Part shown: piece by piece, positions 11,291 through 21,000 of the stretch
Layout: each line of letters opens with the position of its first letter
Numbering within the stretch: the stretch's first letter is position 1
The notes under the pieces: model-generated
What the model was told of the DNA's origin: nothing
Database searches by the model: none
Seen by the model: the letters and a program-made list of their open reading frames with translations, nothing else
Program-made: the position numbers and the translations under genes
NCBI GenBank assembly: GCA_028583405.1
Contig: CM053256.1
Coordinates: forward strand, 16,398,107 to 16,462,106
DNA: 64,000 bases
From: Pogonophryne albipinna
Taxonomy: Eukaryota; Chordata; Actinopteri; Perciformes; Artedidraconidae
Direction: 5' to 3'

Positions 11291-12103
11291 CAGAAGTAAT
11301 GAGGACACGTTGGGTCCTTCTCAGGTCGTTTCCCTTCGTTTAGTCCCTCCCACCAGGGAAGCATGGAGAGACGAGGAAACCACGAGAAGCAGGGAAATTA
11401 GTTTTAAGAGCAATGGGACGTCCTTTCTTCCGGAGTGTCACTCACGTGAAGCGACGTCCGTTTGTGATGACGCCGCACAGCTGTTCGTCTGACAGCAGCT
11501 CTGTCCCCGTTATTTTCACAAACACCCCCGCCTCTGTTAGTACACATTTACTGACATAAACATTTGTATCATCTGTTGTAGACCCAAATACATTAAATAA
11601 AATAAGAACTCATTCTCAAAAAAGATAAACGCCATTCTTAACATGTATAAACAAAAAAAGCGATCATGAAAATGTTTCCAATAAATGAATAAAATGATTT
11701 TTGACCACTTTGTTGTTCAGATATATCGCATATTTGTAACTAAATGATACATGAATTGAAACAAAACACGGTATAAACTGAGGAGTGACTCCCGTGAGGT
11801 TCATGTGTCTTCTTCACTACGCTGGGAAACGGCTTTCATGTTAAGAAGCATCAGATCAGTGCATGCACTGCATCGTCCAATCAGTGAGCGATACACAGTA
11901 AGGGGGCGGGGCGAGTATCTGTGGATTTCATCGGAGGATGGTCTGGTGGTTCCTCGATTATCGCTCCTCGCTCCTCCGGCAGAAATAAACGCCATGGGAC
12001 GGTACTCAAGATGGCGCAGACAAATCAACTTCCGGTGATACCGAGGAAATGAAAATAATCGACCTGAGAAGGACCCGTTCAGTTTCCTTCCAGATTACTT
12101 CTG
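11291..12103. repeat. Inverted-repeat segment inside the long-TIR element
   Basis: CAGAAGTAAT (11291) and GGGTCCTTCTCAGGTCG (11312-11328) recur inverted at 12060-12103, so the 813-bp segment is bounded by matching inverted blocks. It may be a nested MITE or an inner palindrome. Inside are a GC box-like GGGGGCGGGGCG (about 11900) and CAAGATGGCGC (about 12008). Short frames at 11801-12038 are not convincing genes. Confidence 0.45.
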
Positions 12104-12434
12104 AGGAAACCCCGGAAACGTCCGTCGCTTTAATCGGTACCCCGGAACCATTGAATCGAACACAAACGTTCCGCCTCACTACTCACTGCATCTATCGACC
12201 CCGTTGGTGAAATGAAAATAACAGATGTAAAAAATAAATGCATGTTCTAACTCTAAATAATAATCACAATTATATTAATGTGGTCACACATCCCAGGGGT
12301 GCCACATTTGCAAACCACTTAAGAGTACTGGAGTGTGAAATAAAAGCTATTGAGTCAGAGTTGTGGTGCTGTTGCTTTGGTCTGGATCTGTGAGCTAACC
12401 ACGCCCCGTTCATTCGCATATAAGGAATGGAAAT

Positions 12435-12563
12435 GTGTCATTATGAAATACAAGTCTCTTGAAATAAATAAATGTGTCATTATGAAATAAAAGTCTCTTG
12501 AAATAAATAAATGTGTCATTATGAAATAAAAGTCTCTTGAAATAAATAAATGTGTCATTATGA
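12435..12563 (-). repeat. 39-bp tandem repeat, about 3 units, right arm
   Basis: Three units of TGTGTCATTATGAAATA(A/C)AAG followed by TCTCTTGAAATAAATAAA mirror the left-arm array at 7582-7737. The unit number differs between the arms (four against about three). Confidence 0.8.
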
Positions 12564-12701
12564 AATAAATAAATGTGTATTTAAATGTACATGTATACAT
12601 ATTTATTGCTTCATTTATTTATTTCAGAATTGATTTCATAGGCATATTTATATATATGTATTTATTTATTTATTTAATTTTGGCTTAAATGGCATTCCAT
12701 A

Positions 12702-12926
12702 GATTGTTGCTTTTATTTGCTTTCAGTGGTCTATTGCTTGTAATGGTTGTTTTTATGTTTTGTAATTGTTACGTTTATTCTGGTTTGTTTTGTGTTCATA
12801 TCTTTTATACTTATTTTTATGTTTTGTGAGCTGAGCTGTGTGATTTTATATTTTATGTATCTCTCTGTACAGCACTTTGGTCTGGAGGTTTTAAAGTACT
12901 ATATAAATAAAGTTGGATTGGATTGG
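12702..12926 (+). mobile_element. LINE-type retroelement 3' tail
   Basis: The sequence ends TGTACAGCACTTTGGTCTGG, then TATATAAATAAAG and GGATT repeats, a typical 3' end of an L2-type LINE or a SINE using such a tail. A related tail is at 52185-52246. No coding part remains. Confidence 0.65.
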
Positions 12927-12929
12927 ATT

Positions 12930-12971
<42 letters not shown>
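12927..12971 (+). repeat. (GATA)n microsatellite
   Basis: Roughly eleven GATA units directly follow the retroelement tail and probably grew from it. Confidence 0.95.
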
Positions 12972-13498
12972 CAGGCCTTGAGAGATAATTCCCAGGGTTA
13001 TTCCCTGGTTTAATATCAGTCCTGATTCTAATATATATTTATGAAGTCTTCCTGACATCCTAGTTACCGTAGCAGCAGGTGTTCGGTCGATGTAGTATAC
13101 AGCCTGGGTCTCAGACAAACACAAGCACAATGGAACACTGGGATGGAGCCTAGCATATTACTTCAGGACATACACGCACACACGCACACACACACACACT
13201 TACACACATACACTCTTGTTTCTCAAAAAAGCATTTCCTGGAGGTTGGCGAGCTCCACTTTTGGTGCTTCCAAGGTCAAAAAGGACTCATTACAATCTAC
13301 AGGTGCTTGTGGAATCCCAATGGTTAGTGTGAGTGTGTTTGTTGTTATGTGTGGTACGTGCACATGTTGTGTGTGAGTATATGCGTGTGTTGGAATGGAA
13401 ATGAGCCCTCCGAGTATGGCTAAAGGGCTCTCACCCTCTCTCAAAAGATAGATAGGATCTTAACAAGCATGAGAGCAGAAGGGAAGTGTAAGAGTCTG

Positions 13499-13567
<69 letters not shown>

Positions 13568-13834
13568 TCTGGCTACAACATTTTTCACATTTCTATTGCA
13601 TCAAATCACAAAGATGATTCCCTTGATTTTCTGACTTGTGGCATGGCCGGTGGTGAGCCGAGAAAGCTCGTAGATCAAATATTTACCAGTATATATCCAG
13701 GCTCACATCACAACAACTGTTATTTATGTTTGTGTTGAACCTGGTATTTTAGACGTGTCACTTTCTGAGGCTGTTTTTATGATTTTTATTATAACAAAAA
13801 GTATAAAAAATATATATATTATCGCACACTAATT
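12972..13834. other. No gene seen; CA and GT simple repeats
   Basis: The stretch holds a short CA-rich patch (13165-13210), the GT array listed separately, and otherwise non-repetitive DNA. No coding motif is visible. Confidence 0.45.
13497..13566 (+). repeat. (GT)n microsatellite
   Basis: About 70 bp of nearly pure GT dinucleotides. Confidence 0.97.
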
Positions 13835-13942
13835 GTTTATTCGGTAACACTTTATATTAAGGTACACAAATTAACCATCAACTAGTTGTTAATTAACATG
13901 CATATTAGCAGTATATTGGCTCTTTATTAGTCATTATTGTTA

Positions 13943-14254
13943 TGCGGATGATACTCAACTATATTTATCAATCAAGCCTGATGAAATCAATCATCTAAAT
14001 AAAATTCAAGACTGCCTCAAGGACTTCAAAATGTGGATGACTTTAAACTTTTTGATGTTAAACACGACCAAAACTGAAGTTATTGTACTTGGCCCAAATA
14101 ATCTAAGAAACAAATTATCTAAAGATATACTAACTATGGATGGCATTAATTTAGCCTCCAGTGAGACTGTAATGAATCTTGGTGTTATATTTGATCAGGA
14201 TTTATCCTTTAACGCCCACATAAAATCAATTTCAAGGACCGCCTACTTCCATCT
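13943..14254 (+). pseudogene. LINE ORF2 fragment (end of reverse transcriptase)
   Basis: The frame reads [15 protein letters not shown], then the thumb-like region with [19 protein letters not shown] and NLGVIFDQDLSFNAHIKS. It is open until family X interrupts it at about 14255. It corresponds to the 3' half of the reverse transcriptase region of the LINE at 48995-52145. Confidence 0.85.
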
Positions 14255-15189
14255 CAACACGTTCTCACTCCCAACCCGTCACATGTTGACGGTCGGTGAG
14301 GGCCCCTCCCCGTCACCCTATTACGCACAGGGTGCCCCTTGAGAGTCAGTTTTCAATGGGCAGGGCGTCCCATTGACTTGCATAGAGCTCCCTGAATGTT
14401 GGTAATAGACGAGTTGGGATCGCGGCAAAATGCTCTCCGCAGATCCATTCTCACAGCGTTTATCAACCTTTTTCTTACTCAATATCAAGCCACACTTATT
14501 GTTTTTACTTCTTTATTTTAATTGAATAATGTAGGACTTTTGTTGCTGTCAGTTATGGGGAGAGTAGGGGCTCAGAATACTGAAATCTGTATTGTTTCAT
14601 TGTTTTTTCCTTCTAATTTTGTATTCTTTTCTAAACCACACACTGTTATTTACTCAACAATAACACATAATTAGGGTCTGAGACCAGAGGTCGGCGAAGA
14701 CCCTATTGAAATCGGTCGCGCAGCGACCGATAAACCTGCGGAAAACACCCAAAAACAGGGAAAACGACCGGCAAAAGCACAGAAAAGGTTCGGAAATCAT
14801 GACGGCTGATAGGCCGCGCGAGTCCATGCAACTCGCATAATTGATATCGTTACGATCAATTTAGTAAAACCATGCAAAACCCACAAAAAACAGGGAAAAC
14901 AGGGGGCAAAAGCCCATTAAAAGTGGCCTAAATCATGGCAGTAGGTAGCCCATACGACTACAGTGAGCTTACTACTTACTACTACGAACGAAACTCGCTA
15001 CGCATATCTAGGGTGTGGAGACGAACCAAAAAGCCTCTTGGAGGGGTATAAAATAACGTACAGGAAGTCGGCCATTTTGAATTTGGCGTTGGAAAAACGC
15101 GATTTATCGCGTTTTTCGTCCTCCGTACAAATCTATCTTCTCCTAGGGACTTTATCCGTACGACTCGAAATTCGTCGGGTAGCTTCTCG

Positions 15190-16335
15190 AGACATGGGCA
15201 ATTCAAAGTTATCACGGAAAATCGTCCAAACAGCACCAGACTTCAGACTATCATTAATGGTCCGGCCCTCAACAGCTCTATGTCAATTAGGGGATGTCAT
15301 CATATGCTGTTGCCATGGCGACAGATCCCTCGCCATGAAACACGGTGTTGTCGTAATTCAATGGAAAATCGTCCAAACGGCACCATACTTCATATGATGG
15401 CTAATGGTCCGGCCCTCAACAGCTCTACGCCAATTATGGGATGTCATCATATGCCGTTTCCATGGCAACGCATGCCTCGCCATAAAACACAATGTTGTCT
15501 TAAGTCAATGGAAAATGGTCCAAACTGCACCAGACTTCAGATGACAGTTAATGGTCCGGCCCTCAACAGCTCTTTGTCAATAATGGGATGTCATCATATG
15601 CCGTTTCCATGGCAACGCATCCCTCGCCAAAAAATACGATGTTGTTGTAATTCAATGGAAAATCCTCCAAATGGCGCTACACTTCAGACTATCATTAATT
15701 GTCCGGCCCTCAACAGCTCTATGTCAATTAGGGGATGTCATCATATGCCGTTGCCATGGCGATAGATCCCTCGCCATGAAACATGGTGTTGTCATAATTC
15801 AATGGAAAATCGTCCAAACGGCACCAGACTTCATATGATGGCTAATGGTCCAGCCTTCAACAGCTCTCCGCCAATTATGGGATGTCATCATATGCCGTTT
15901 CCATGGCAACGCGTCCCTCGCCAAAAAATACGATGTTGTTGTAATTCAATGGAAAATGGTCCAAACAGCACCAGGCTTCATATGATGGCTACTAGTCCGG
16001 CCCTCAACAGCACTATGTCAATTAGGGGATGTCATCATATGCCGTTTCCATGGCAACGCGTCCCTCGCCAAAAAAACTGATGTTGTCGTAATTCAATGGA
16101 AAATCGTCCAAACGGCCCCAGACTCCCGATGATGGCTAATGGTCCGGCCCTGAACAGCTCTATGTCAATTAGGGGATGTCATCATATCCCGTTGCCATGG
16201 CGACAGATCCCTCGCCATGAAACATGGTGTTGTCATAATTCAATGGAAAATCGTCCAAACGGCACCAGACTTCAGACTATCATTAATGGTCCGGCCCTCA
16301 ACAGCTCTACGCCAATTATGGGATGTCATCATATG
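15190..16335 (+). repeat. 147-bp tandem array, about 8 units
   Basis: The landmark GGATGTCATCATAT occurs at about 15291, 15438, 15586, 15733, 15880, 16027, 16174 and 16321, a constant spacing of 147 bp. Each unit also carries GGTCCGGCCCTCAACAGC and TTGCCATGGCGACAGATCCC or a close variant. Because 147 is 49 codons, one frame is open over several units (15280-15765, 15802-16080, 16096-16338). A diverged unit continues at 17215-17345 after a MITE. Two alternating subtypes are visible (TGTCAATTAGGGG against CGCCAATTATGGG). Confidence 0.95.
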
Positions 16336-16644
16336 TGACCTGCTCTATCGAAATCAGTCGCATTGACCCGAAGACACATTTTGAGTTGTATACACTGCTG
16401 GAAAGAGGAGATTCATAGCTTTCTAATGATATCAGGATTGTTTTTGTACTCCAAATATTAATCGAAATATGTCACATTATATAATGACTGTCTCCGAGTC
16501 ATCATTTTGAGAAAAAGGCCTTCAAAGTTTTCTCTTCTCTGGAATCCATCGATCTGATTGATTATTAGCGGAGCAAATTATCAAAATACTATACGGCGGG
16601 AAGATATTTTCGTTTGGATTACTGGTCTGGGGGAAGCTCGCGAG

Positions 16645-16675
<31 letters not shown>

Positions 16676-17214
16676 ATACGTGTGTGTGTGTGTTTGTGTA
16701 ATTTTGCGTTTGTGTGTGTTTCCCGGGGAAAACCCTCACGAGAAAGACCAGCTGTTGTTATGCCTGCTGTGACGTTAAGTTACTCCGTTCTCTGCTTGTA
16801 ATTATGCCGTTACAAGCTTCAAAGCTGTATTTATCATCTGAATTTGCCGAAACAAGTTTAATATTCTGAAAGCCAAGACTTTGTTTAATTAAAATCAGAT
16901 GAAAACAAACTGTAACGGACCCTGCCGTGTTATTTATGATTACTATACGCTTACATTAATAATGTCAGCCGGAGGGAGGGGGGCGGCGCTGCGGAAGAGC
17001 AGATTGCCTGTCATCTTCCCTTTACAAGCTTAAAGAATGTATTTATTGTGTTAGTTTGGAAATAAAAGTTTCATATTCTCAAAGCCAAGACTTTGTTTGT
17101 TTAAAATCAAACAAAACACCCGAACCCCGAGTTTCGTTTTGTTTTTTACGCAAATCCACGTTTATTTTGAAATGAGCCGTTGCGACTTCCGACTGATTTC
17201 GATAGAGCGGGTCA
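16336..17214. mobile_element. MITE-like element inserted in the 147-bp array
   Basis: The ends are TGACCTGCTCTATCGAAATC on the left and TGACCCGCTCTATCGAAATC read inward from the right (one mismatch). The flanks are CATATG (16330-16335) and CTTATG (17215-17220), a probable 6-bp target duplication with one mismatch. Inside are a GT-rich stretch (16640-16710) and a direct duplication: TTACAAGCTT and AAAGCCAAGACTTTGTTT occur in both 16810-16890 and 17022-17105. There is no coding sequence. Confidence 0.85.
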
Positions 17215-17740
17215 CTTATGCTGTTGCCCTCAACACATCTAAGCATATTATGGGGTGTCATCAAATGTCGTTGCCATGGCGACAGATCACTCGCCATTAA
17301 ACACAATGTTTGTGTTACTGCTGTAACTCAAAATCATTGTCCGATCGGCCTGAAACTTCCCACGTTTGCCAACGGCCGAGTCCTCGGGACACCTAGACAC
17401 ACACGTCGACGTGCGGACAACAGCCTGTGGAGCGTCGAAGACCCGCTCAACGCTGCTTGCAGCTTTAATTATCCTTGTGTTTATTTATTTGTTTGATTAA
17501 TAAACATAAGTTGGAGTCCGTCAGGACCGAGGGTCAGAGCAGCTCATAGTGGTTGCTTTAGAGAATTTTACACCCGGAAGTAAGTATTCTCTCCGCTTCG
17601 CTTGACAAACCCTGTGATAGTCCTCAAGCTCTGTGATTGGATGTTTGAGTGTGCGCCGAGGGTTACGCCGAGCGTCGAACAGCACTTTGAAATGGGATGG
17701 AACCACGGCAGACTGTCCAAAACTGGATTTGTATTTTGAG

Positions 17741-18390
17741 TGGGGGTGCTGAGGTGCTGGACTCCAGTGAACACTATTAGAGCACGCACAAAAGCGCGAG
17801 CACCAGGGGCGCTACAGTGGAATGTTCTACTGTAACACTCCCCACACGCAAACACACAGTACACCCACGACTATAAACAATGAAGGCTCGATAATCAGCT
17901 CACGGCATATAGGCAGGGGTAAAGTGCTATTTTTACGAGTGGGGAGCGGACCTCACCTCCTCTAGGGGGGTCCGGGGGGGATGCTCCGCCGGGAAGATTT
18001 TTTTTAAATATTGAAGTTAAAAGCATCAATCTGGTGCACTTTGAGAGCAACATTAAGAGATCTATGGATACATCTCTCAACATCCATATGAAACACAAGT
18101 GTAATCAGATGTTCTTTTTCTTTATGAATATTTTACAAATCCCTTTCAAACTGTATTCTTGTTTTACTGCCATATAGTATTTCATAACAGTTTTTCCTTT
18201 ATTCTCTAGTTTTTTTATAATATAATATAATCATAATAATGATCTTATGAAGGTGTGCCGCGGAAATAATCTTTTGAATAATTTGTGACCAAACCGTTTG
18301 AGACCCACTGAGATAACTTAGACTAAAGTTAACTATCTAAACACTCAGAGAGTCCTTTAGCTCACCTGAGTCTCTCTCTCTCTCGGTCTC

Positions 18391-18425
<35 letters not shown>

Positions 18426-18450
18426 CTCCCGGTCTCTCTCTCTCGGTCTC

Positions 18451-18503
<53 letters not shown>

Positions 18504-18770
18504 CTAAATGCGCTATTTCCACATACACGCAGAGCCGAGCTTGAATGACACAAGCACACTTTTATTTATTTTACAGTCCTGCCGTCCTCTGTGTCATGTA
18601 TTATATTATTGAGGTAGAATTGTCCGGGGCTACAGAAAAAACATTCGGGGCAGGCTAGGCGACGCCGCTGGCGAGCACACACACACTACATCGATGTAAA
18701 ATATTATTTTACCAACATAAAACCCCCGCTAGGGGGTGCTGCAGCGCCCTCAGCACCCCCTTCCCACGCC
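17741..18770. repeat. Repeat segment with inverted GGGGGTGCTGAGG ends
   Basis: GTGGGGGTGCTGAGG (17740-17754) is mirrored by CCTCAGCACCCCC (about 18749-18761), and both lie in GC-rich, SINE- or MITE-like contexts. A CAGGGGTAAAGTGC start at 17914, followed by GGGGGTCCGGGGGGGATGC, resembles the end of a hAT-type element, but its partner end was not found. The limits are uncertain. The segment is absent from the first family X copy. Confidence 0.4.
18370..18497 (+). repeat. (TC)n tract interrupted by GGTCTCCC
   Basis: A polypyrimidine tract of CT repeats contains three GGTCTCCCGG interruptions, forming a higher-order pattern. Confidence 0.95.
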
Positions 18771-19063
18771 CATGTGGTCTTATGTCTGTGACCCCTCCTG
18801 TTTTGATAAGCCTGAAACATGCACTTGTTAAGTTTCAGAGGCATATTTTGCAAATATGGCAGTAGCCATCGATCATCTTAAGACTATACTTTATTGATCC
18901 CAAGTTGGAAACATTTGTGTTACATCAGCATGTGTAACAGTTGTAAATATGCATTGGTGTTTATTTGTAAATCATTTAGTATAATCACACAAATTCTGTT
19001 TTATATTTAATAATTCTGTGTTATTTATTTATTGAATATTCAATACCTGACAAGGTCGGAGAT

Positions 19064-19441
19064 GAAAAACTTGGGTCGCAGGTTCCTCAACAGTGCATTA
19101 CCTATTACCTGCATTATCTATCAATATGTGTGTATACCTCCACCATTAAACTGTCATATTCTGCACATTTCTTATACTATCTACATACATCTTAAAAGAG
19201 TATAATACGTATAATATCAGTTAAAATAAGTGCTTAAACATACAGTAGTTAACATTGCAGGAAAGCAATATATTAGTACTTTGTCAGGCTTAATATTTAT
19301 ACCCCCAAAGCTTTTTTCTTATTCAAAATAAGACCTTAACCTAAAGTATTCTTTAATGTTTAAATAAAGCCTTATTAGTTTGTCTGTCTGTGTCTCCTAT
19401 TAATATCTAATAGTAAAAATAATACATTTCAATAACGTGCT
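19064..19441 (+). repeat. Dispersed repeat R2, second copy
   Basis: It matches 3607-4129 over most of its length, shortened at its 3' part, and forms the right edge of the family X insertion in the LINE. Confidence 0.75.
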
Positions 19442-21000
19442 TTAATGGGCAGGCGCCATCTTACCTTAAAGAACTCATTCTACCCTACTGTCCTATTAGG
19501 GTATTGCGTTCCAAGAATGCAGGGTTGTTGGTTGTTCCTAGAGTCTCTAAAAGTACAATGGGAGCCAGAGCCTTTTCTTATCAAGCTCCACATTTGTGGA
19601 ATGAGCTTCCAGTTTGTGTTCGGGCAGCAGACACCCTATCCGTTTTTAAGAGTGCGCTTAACCTGTTGAACCCCATCCCTGTTTTTCAGGTCTCGGGCTC
19701 AAAAATGACATTTCCAGAACAAATGACCATAACTACACTTCTAAAAGGGGAATTAATAATCTTTTTTCTCAAAGTAATCATAAACCTGTGAGTTGGATAT
19801 AGAAAAGTCAGAATCAATATCGATGTTTTATATTTTAAAGAAAATTCAGATTGAACTGTACATTTTAGTGTCCGTCCAAAAATTCTTTTTTACTTATAGT
19901 GAAAACCACCCTTGAATGATGGGATGGTAGACTACAAGTTTTTGACCTTTTTAGAGAGGTTTAGCAAAAAAAACTCCACCGTGATTTGGGTGGAAATGGG
20001 CGTTTTTGACGTTTCTCTGGAACCCATTGGTCGATTTTGGTGATTGACATCTCTTTTCAACCGTTAGAGCCAATAGAATCGAAGGGGAATTTCCACATAC
20101 ACACACACATTAACAAAAAAAAGTGGGGGCTTCGCGCATGCAGTTTTGGCCAGAGCGAACCTATCTCTCGCTCTGACTGAAAATGGAAAAGTCGGTTTAT
20201 TGCTTATGGATTCTCAGAAATCATTTCAAAGGGACACAGACACATTGGATTAACCTATGGATTAACCTTCAGCAGCGTTTTTATCGTTTTAATGCCATTG
20301 AAGACCACTTTTGACCAGACAATGACAAAGGTAAGCCATTTTAGCTACCTAGCGCCACATGTTTTGATGTCTGTTTTTGTTTATAAAGTCACAAGTTCTT
20401 ATCATGGAGTGATAATGTAGGTACCGATCGATTCTATGTCTTCTCACGATGCTAATCGATGGGTTAGACCTGCAGCTACGATAAGTAATAAGGGTGTTAT
20501 GAGTGAGTTTCTGTGCAGTAATGCCTTAGCATTTTTCCGCTCGTGGCTAATTTAGAGGCTCAGCGCTAGCTTTGTGGTTTAAAAAAAATAAAAAAAATAA
20601 AAAAAGATCAGTTAGCTGTCCCGTTACATGGATATAAAACATTCATAGTTTATTAAATATTAAGAAGCCCTCATACGCTGTTTCCTGCAGATGATGCGTT
20701 TTTCCGCCCGGGGGCGGGGGGATGGGGTTCAACAGGTTAAGACCTTCCTTTTTGATAAAGCTTATAGTTAGGGCTGATTAGATTCAGCCCCTAGTTTTGC
20801 TGTTATAGGCTTAGTTTGTCGGGGGACATCTTACTTCTTCCTTCTCTCTGTCTGTACCTGTGTACTCTCATGTTCCGAATAACCCAGCTTCCCCAAATTT
20901 CTTTTTGGTGTCTATCTACGTCGGGATCCTGAGTCGTGGCTGATCCTGTTGCTGTGGTCTTGAGTCCTGGATCGCGAGCCCTGGATCTTGAGTCGTGGCT
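19442..21000 (+). pseudogene. LINE ORF2 C-terminus and 3' region, split by a piggyBac-like MITE
   Basis: 19442-19661 encodes the C-terminal stretch (for example RSKNAGLLVVPRVSKSTMGA and the FKSAL end). The frame is interrupted at TTAA and resumes at 20741 with KTFLFDKAYS and a stop at about 20770, followed by the 3' untranslated region. This is non-functional LINE coding sequence. Confidence 0.85.
19662..20736. mobile_element. piggyBac-like MITE, copy 1
   Basis: The ends are perfect inverted repeats, CCTGTTGAACCCCATCCC on the left and its complement on the right, and the flanks are TTAA on both sides (19658-19661 and 20737-20740). The empty site is visible in this window: the LINE at 51505 reads CACTTAAGACC without the insert. 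TTAA duplication with exact boundaries is the mark of piggyBac-type transposition. The 1075-bp element has no transposase. It does carry ATG at 20292 followed after 13 codons by GTAAG, conserved in copy 2. Confidence 0.93.

Larger units (their letters stand above)
7442..12699. mobile_element. Long-TIR DNA element interrupted by a Ty3/gypsy element
   Basis: About 430 bp at the left (7442-7866) recur inverted at the right (about 12305-12699). Both ends start TGGAATGCCATTTAAGCC and are flanked by TA (7440-7441 and 12700-12701), which fits a Tc1/mariner-like target but is weak evidence by itself. Arms share AT-rich subterminal repeats, an AACGGGGCGTGGTTAGCTCA block, and AAGTGGTTTGCAAA at the inner edge. 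Removing the LTR element leaves about 2.6 kb. No transposase is recognisable inside, so it is probably non-autonomous. Confidence 0.7.
14674..17465 (+). mobile_element. Element with 147-bp tandem units, unknown class
   Basis: The block interrupts family X arm sequence: the uninterrupted form at about 2595-2620 continues across the junction. TAATTA lies on both sides (14668-14673 and 17466-17471), suggesting a 6-bp target duplication. The left end begins GGGTCTGAGACC (a small palindrome); the right end has GCTGCTTGCAGC, a perfect 5-bp stem, two bases from the edge. CGAAGACCC occurs near both ends. A perfect 10-bp-stem hairpin (AAAAACGCGA, loop TTTA) is at about 15093-15116. The central part is the 147-bp array. 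No protein is recognisable. A central tandem array plus a 3' hairpin is reminiscent of non-autonomous Helitron/Helentron elements, but the TSD argues against that. Confidence 0.7.
14255..19441. repeat. Family X copy 2, inserted into the LINE
   Basis: The block between the two LINE pieces starts CAACACGTTCTCACTCCC and ends AATAACGTGCTTTAA. It shares with the 2369-5311 copy the arm sequence (about 14460-14673 and 17466-17520), the GACAAACC...GAGCGTC segment (about 17610-17695) and R2 (19064-19441), in the same order. It is enlarged by the 2.8-kb element at 14674-17465 and by a repeat at 17741-18770. No transposase is visible. Confidence 0.65.

Noticed and set aside
11801..12038. Overlapping frames on both strands near a GC box
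   Set aside because: No motif, no splice signals; both lie within the interior of the long-TIR element.
15190..16335. CRISPR-like array
   Set aside because: Units are 147 bp and contiguous, with no short repeat/unique spacer structure, in a eukaryotic genome.
15280..16338. Repetitive protein encoded by the 147-bp array
   Set aside because: Open frames arise because 147 is divisible by three; stops occur between units and no start context, splice signals or known motif support a gene. Kept as a test in the findings.
14674..17465. Helitron-type element
   Set aside because: The end hairpin and tandem repeats fit loosely, but there is no TC start or CTRR end and a 6-bp duplication is present. 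Left unclassified.
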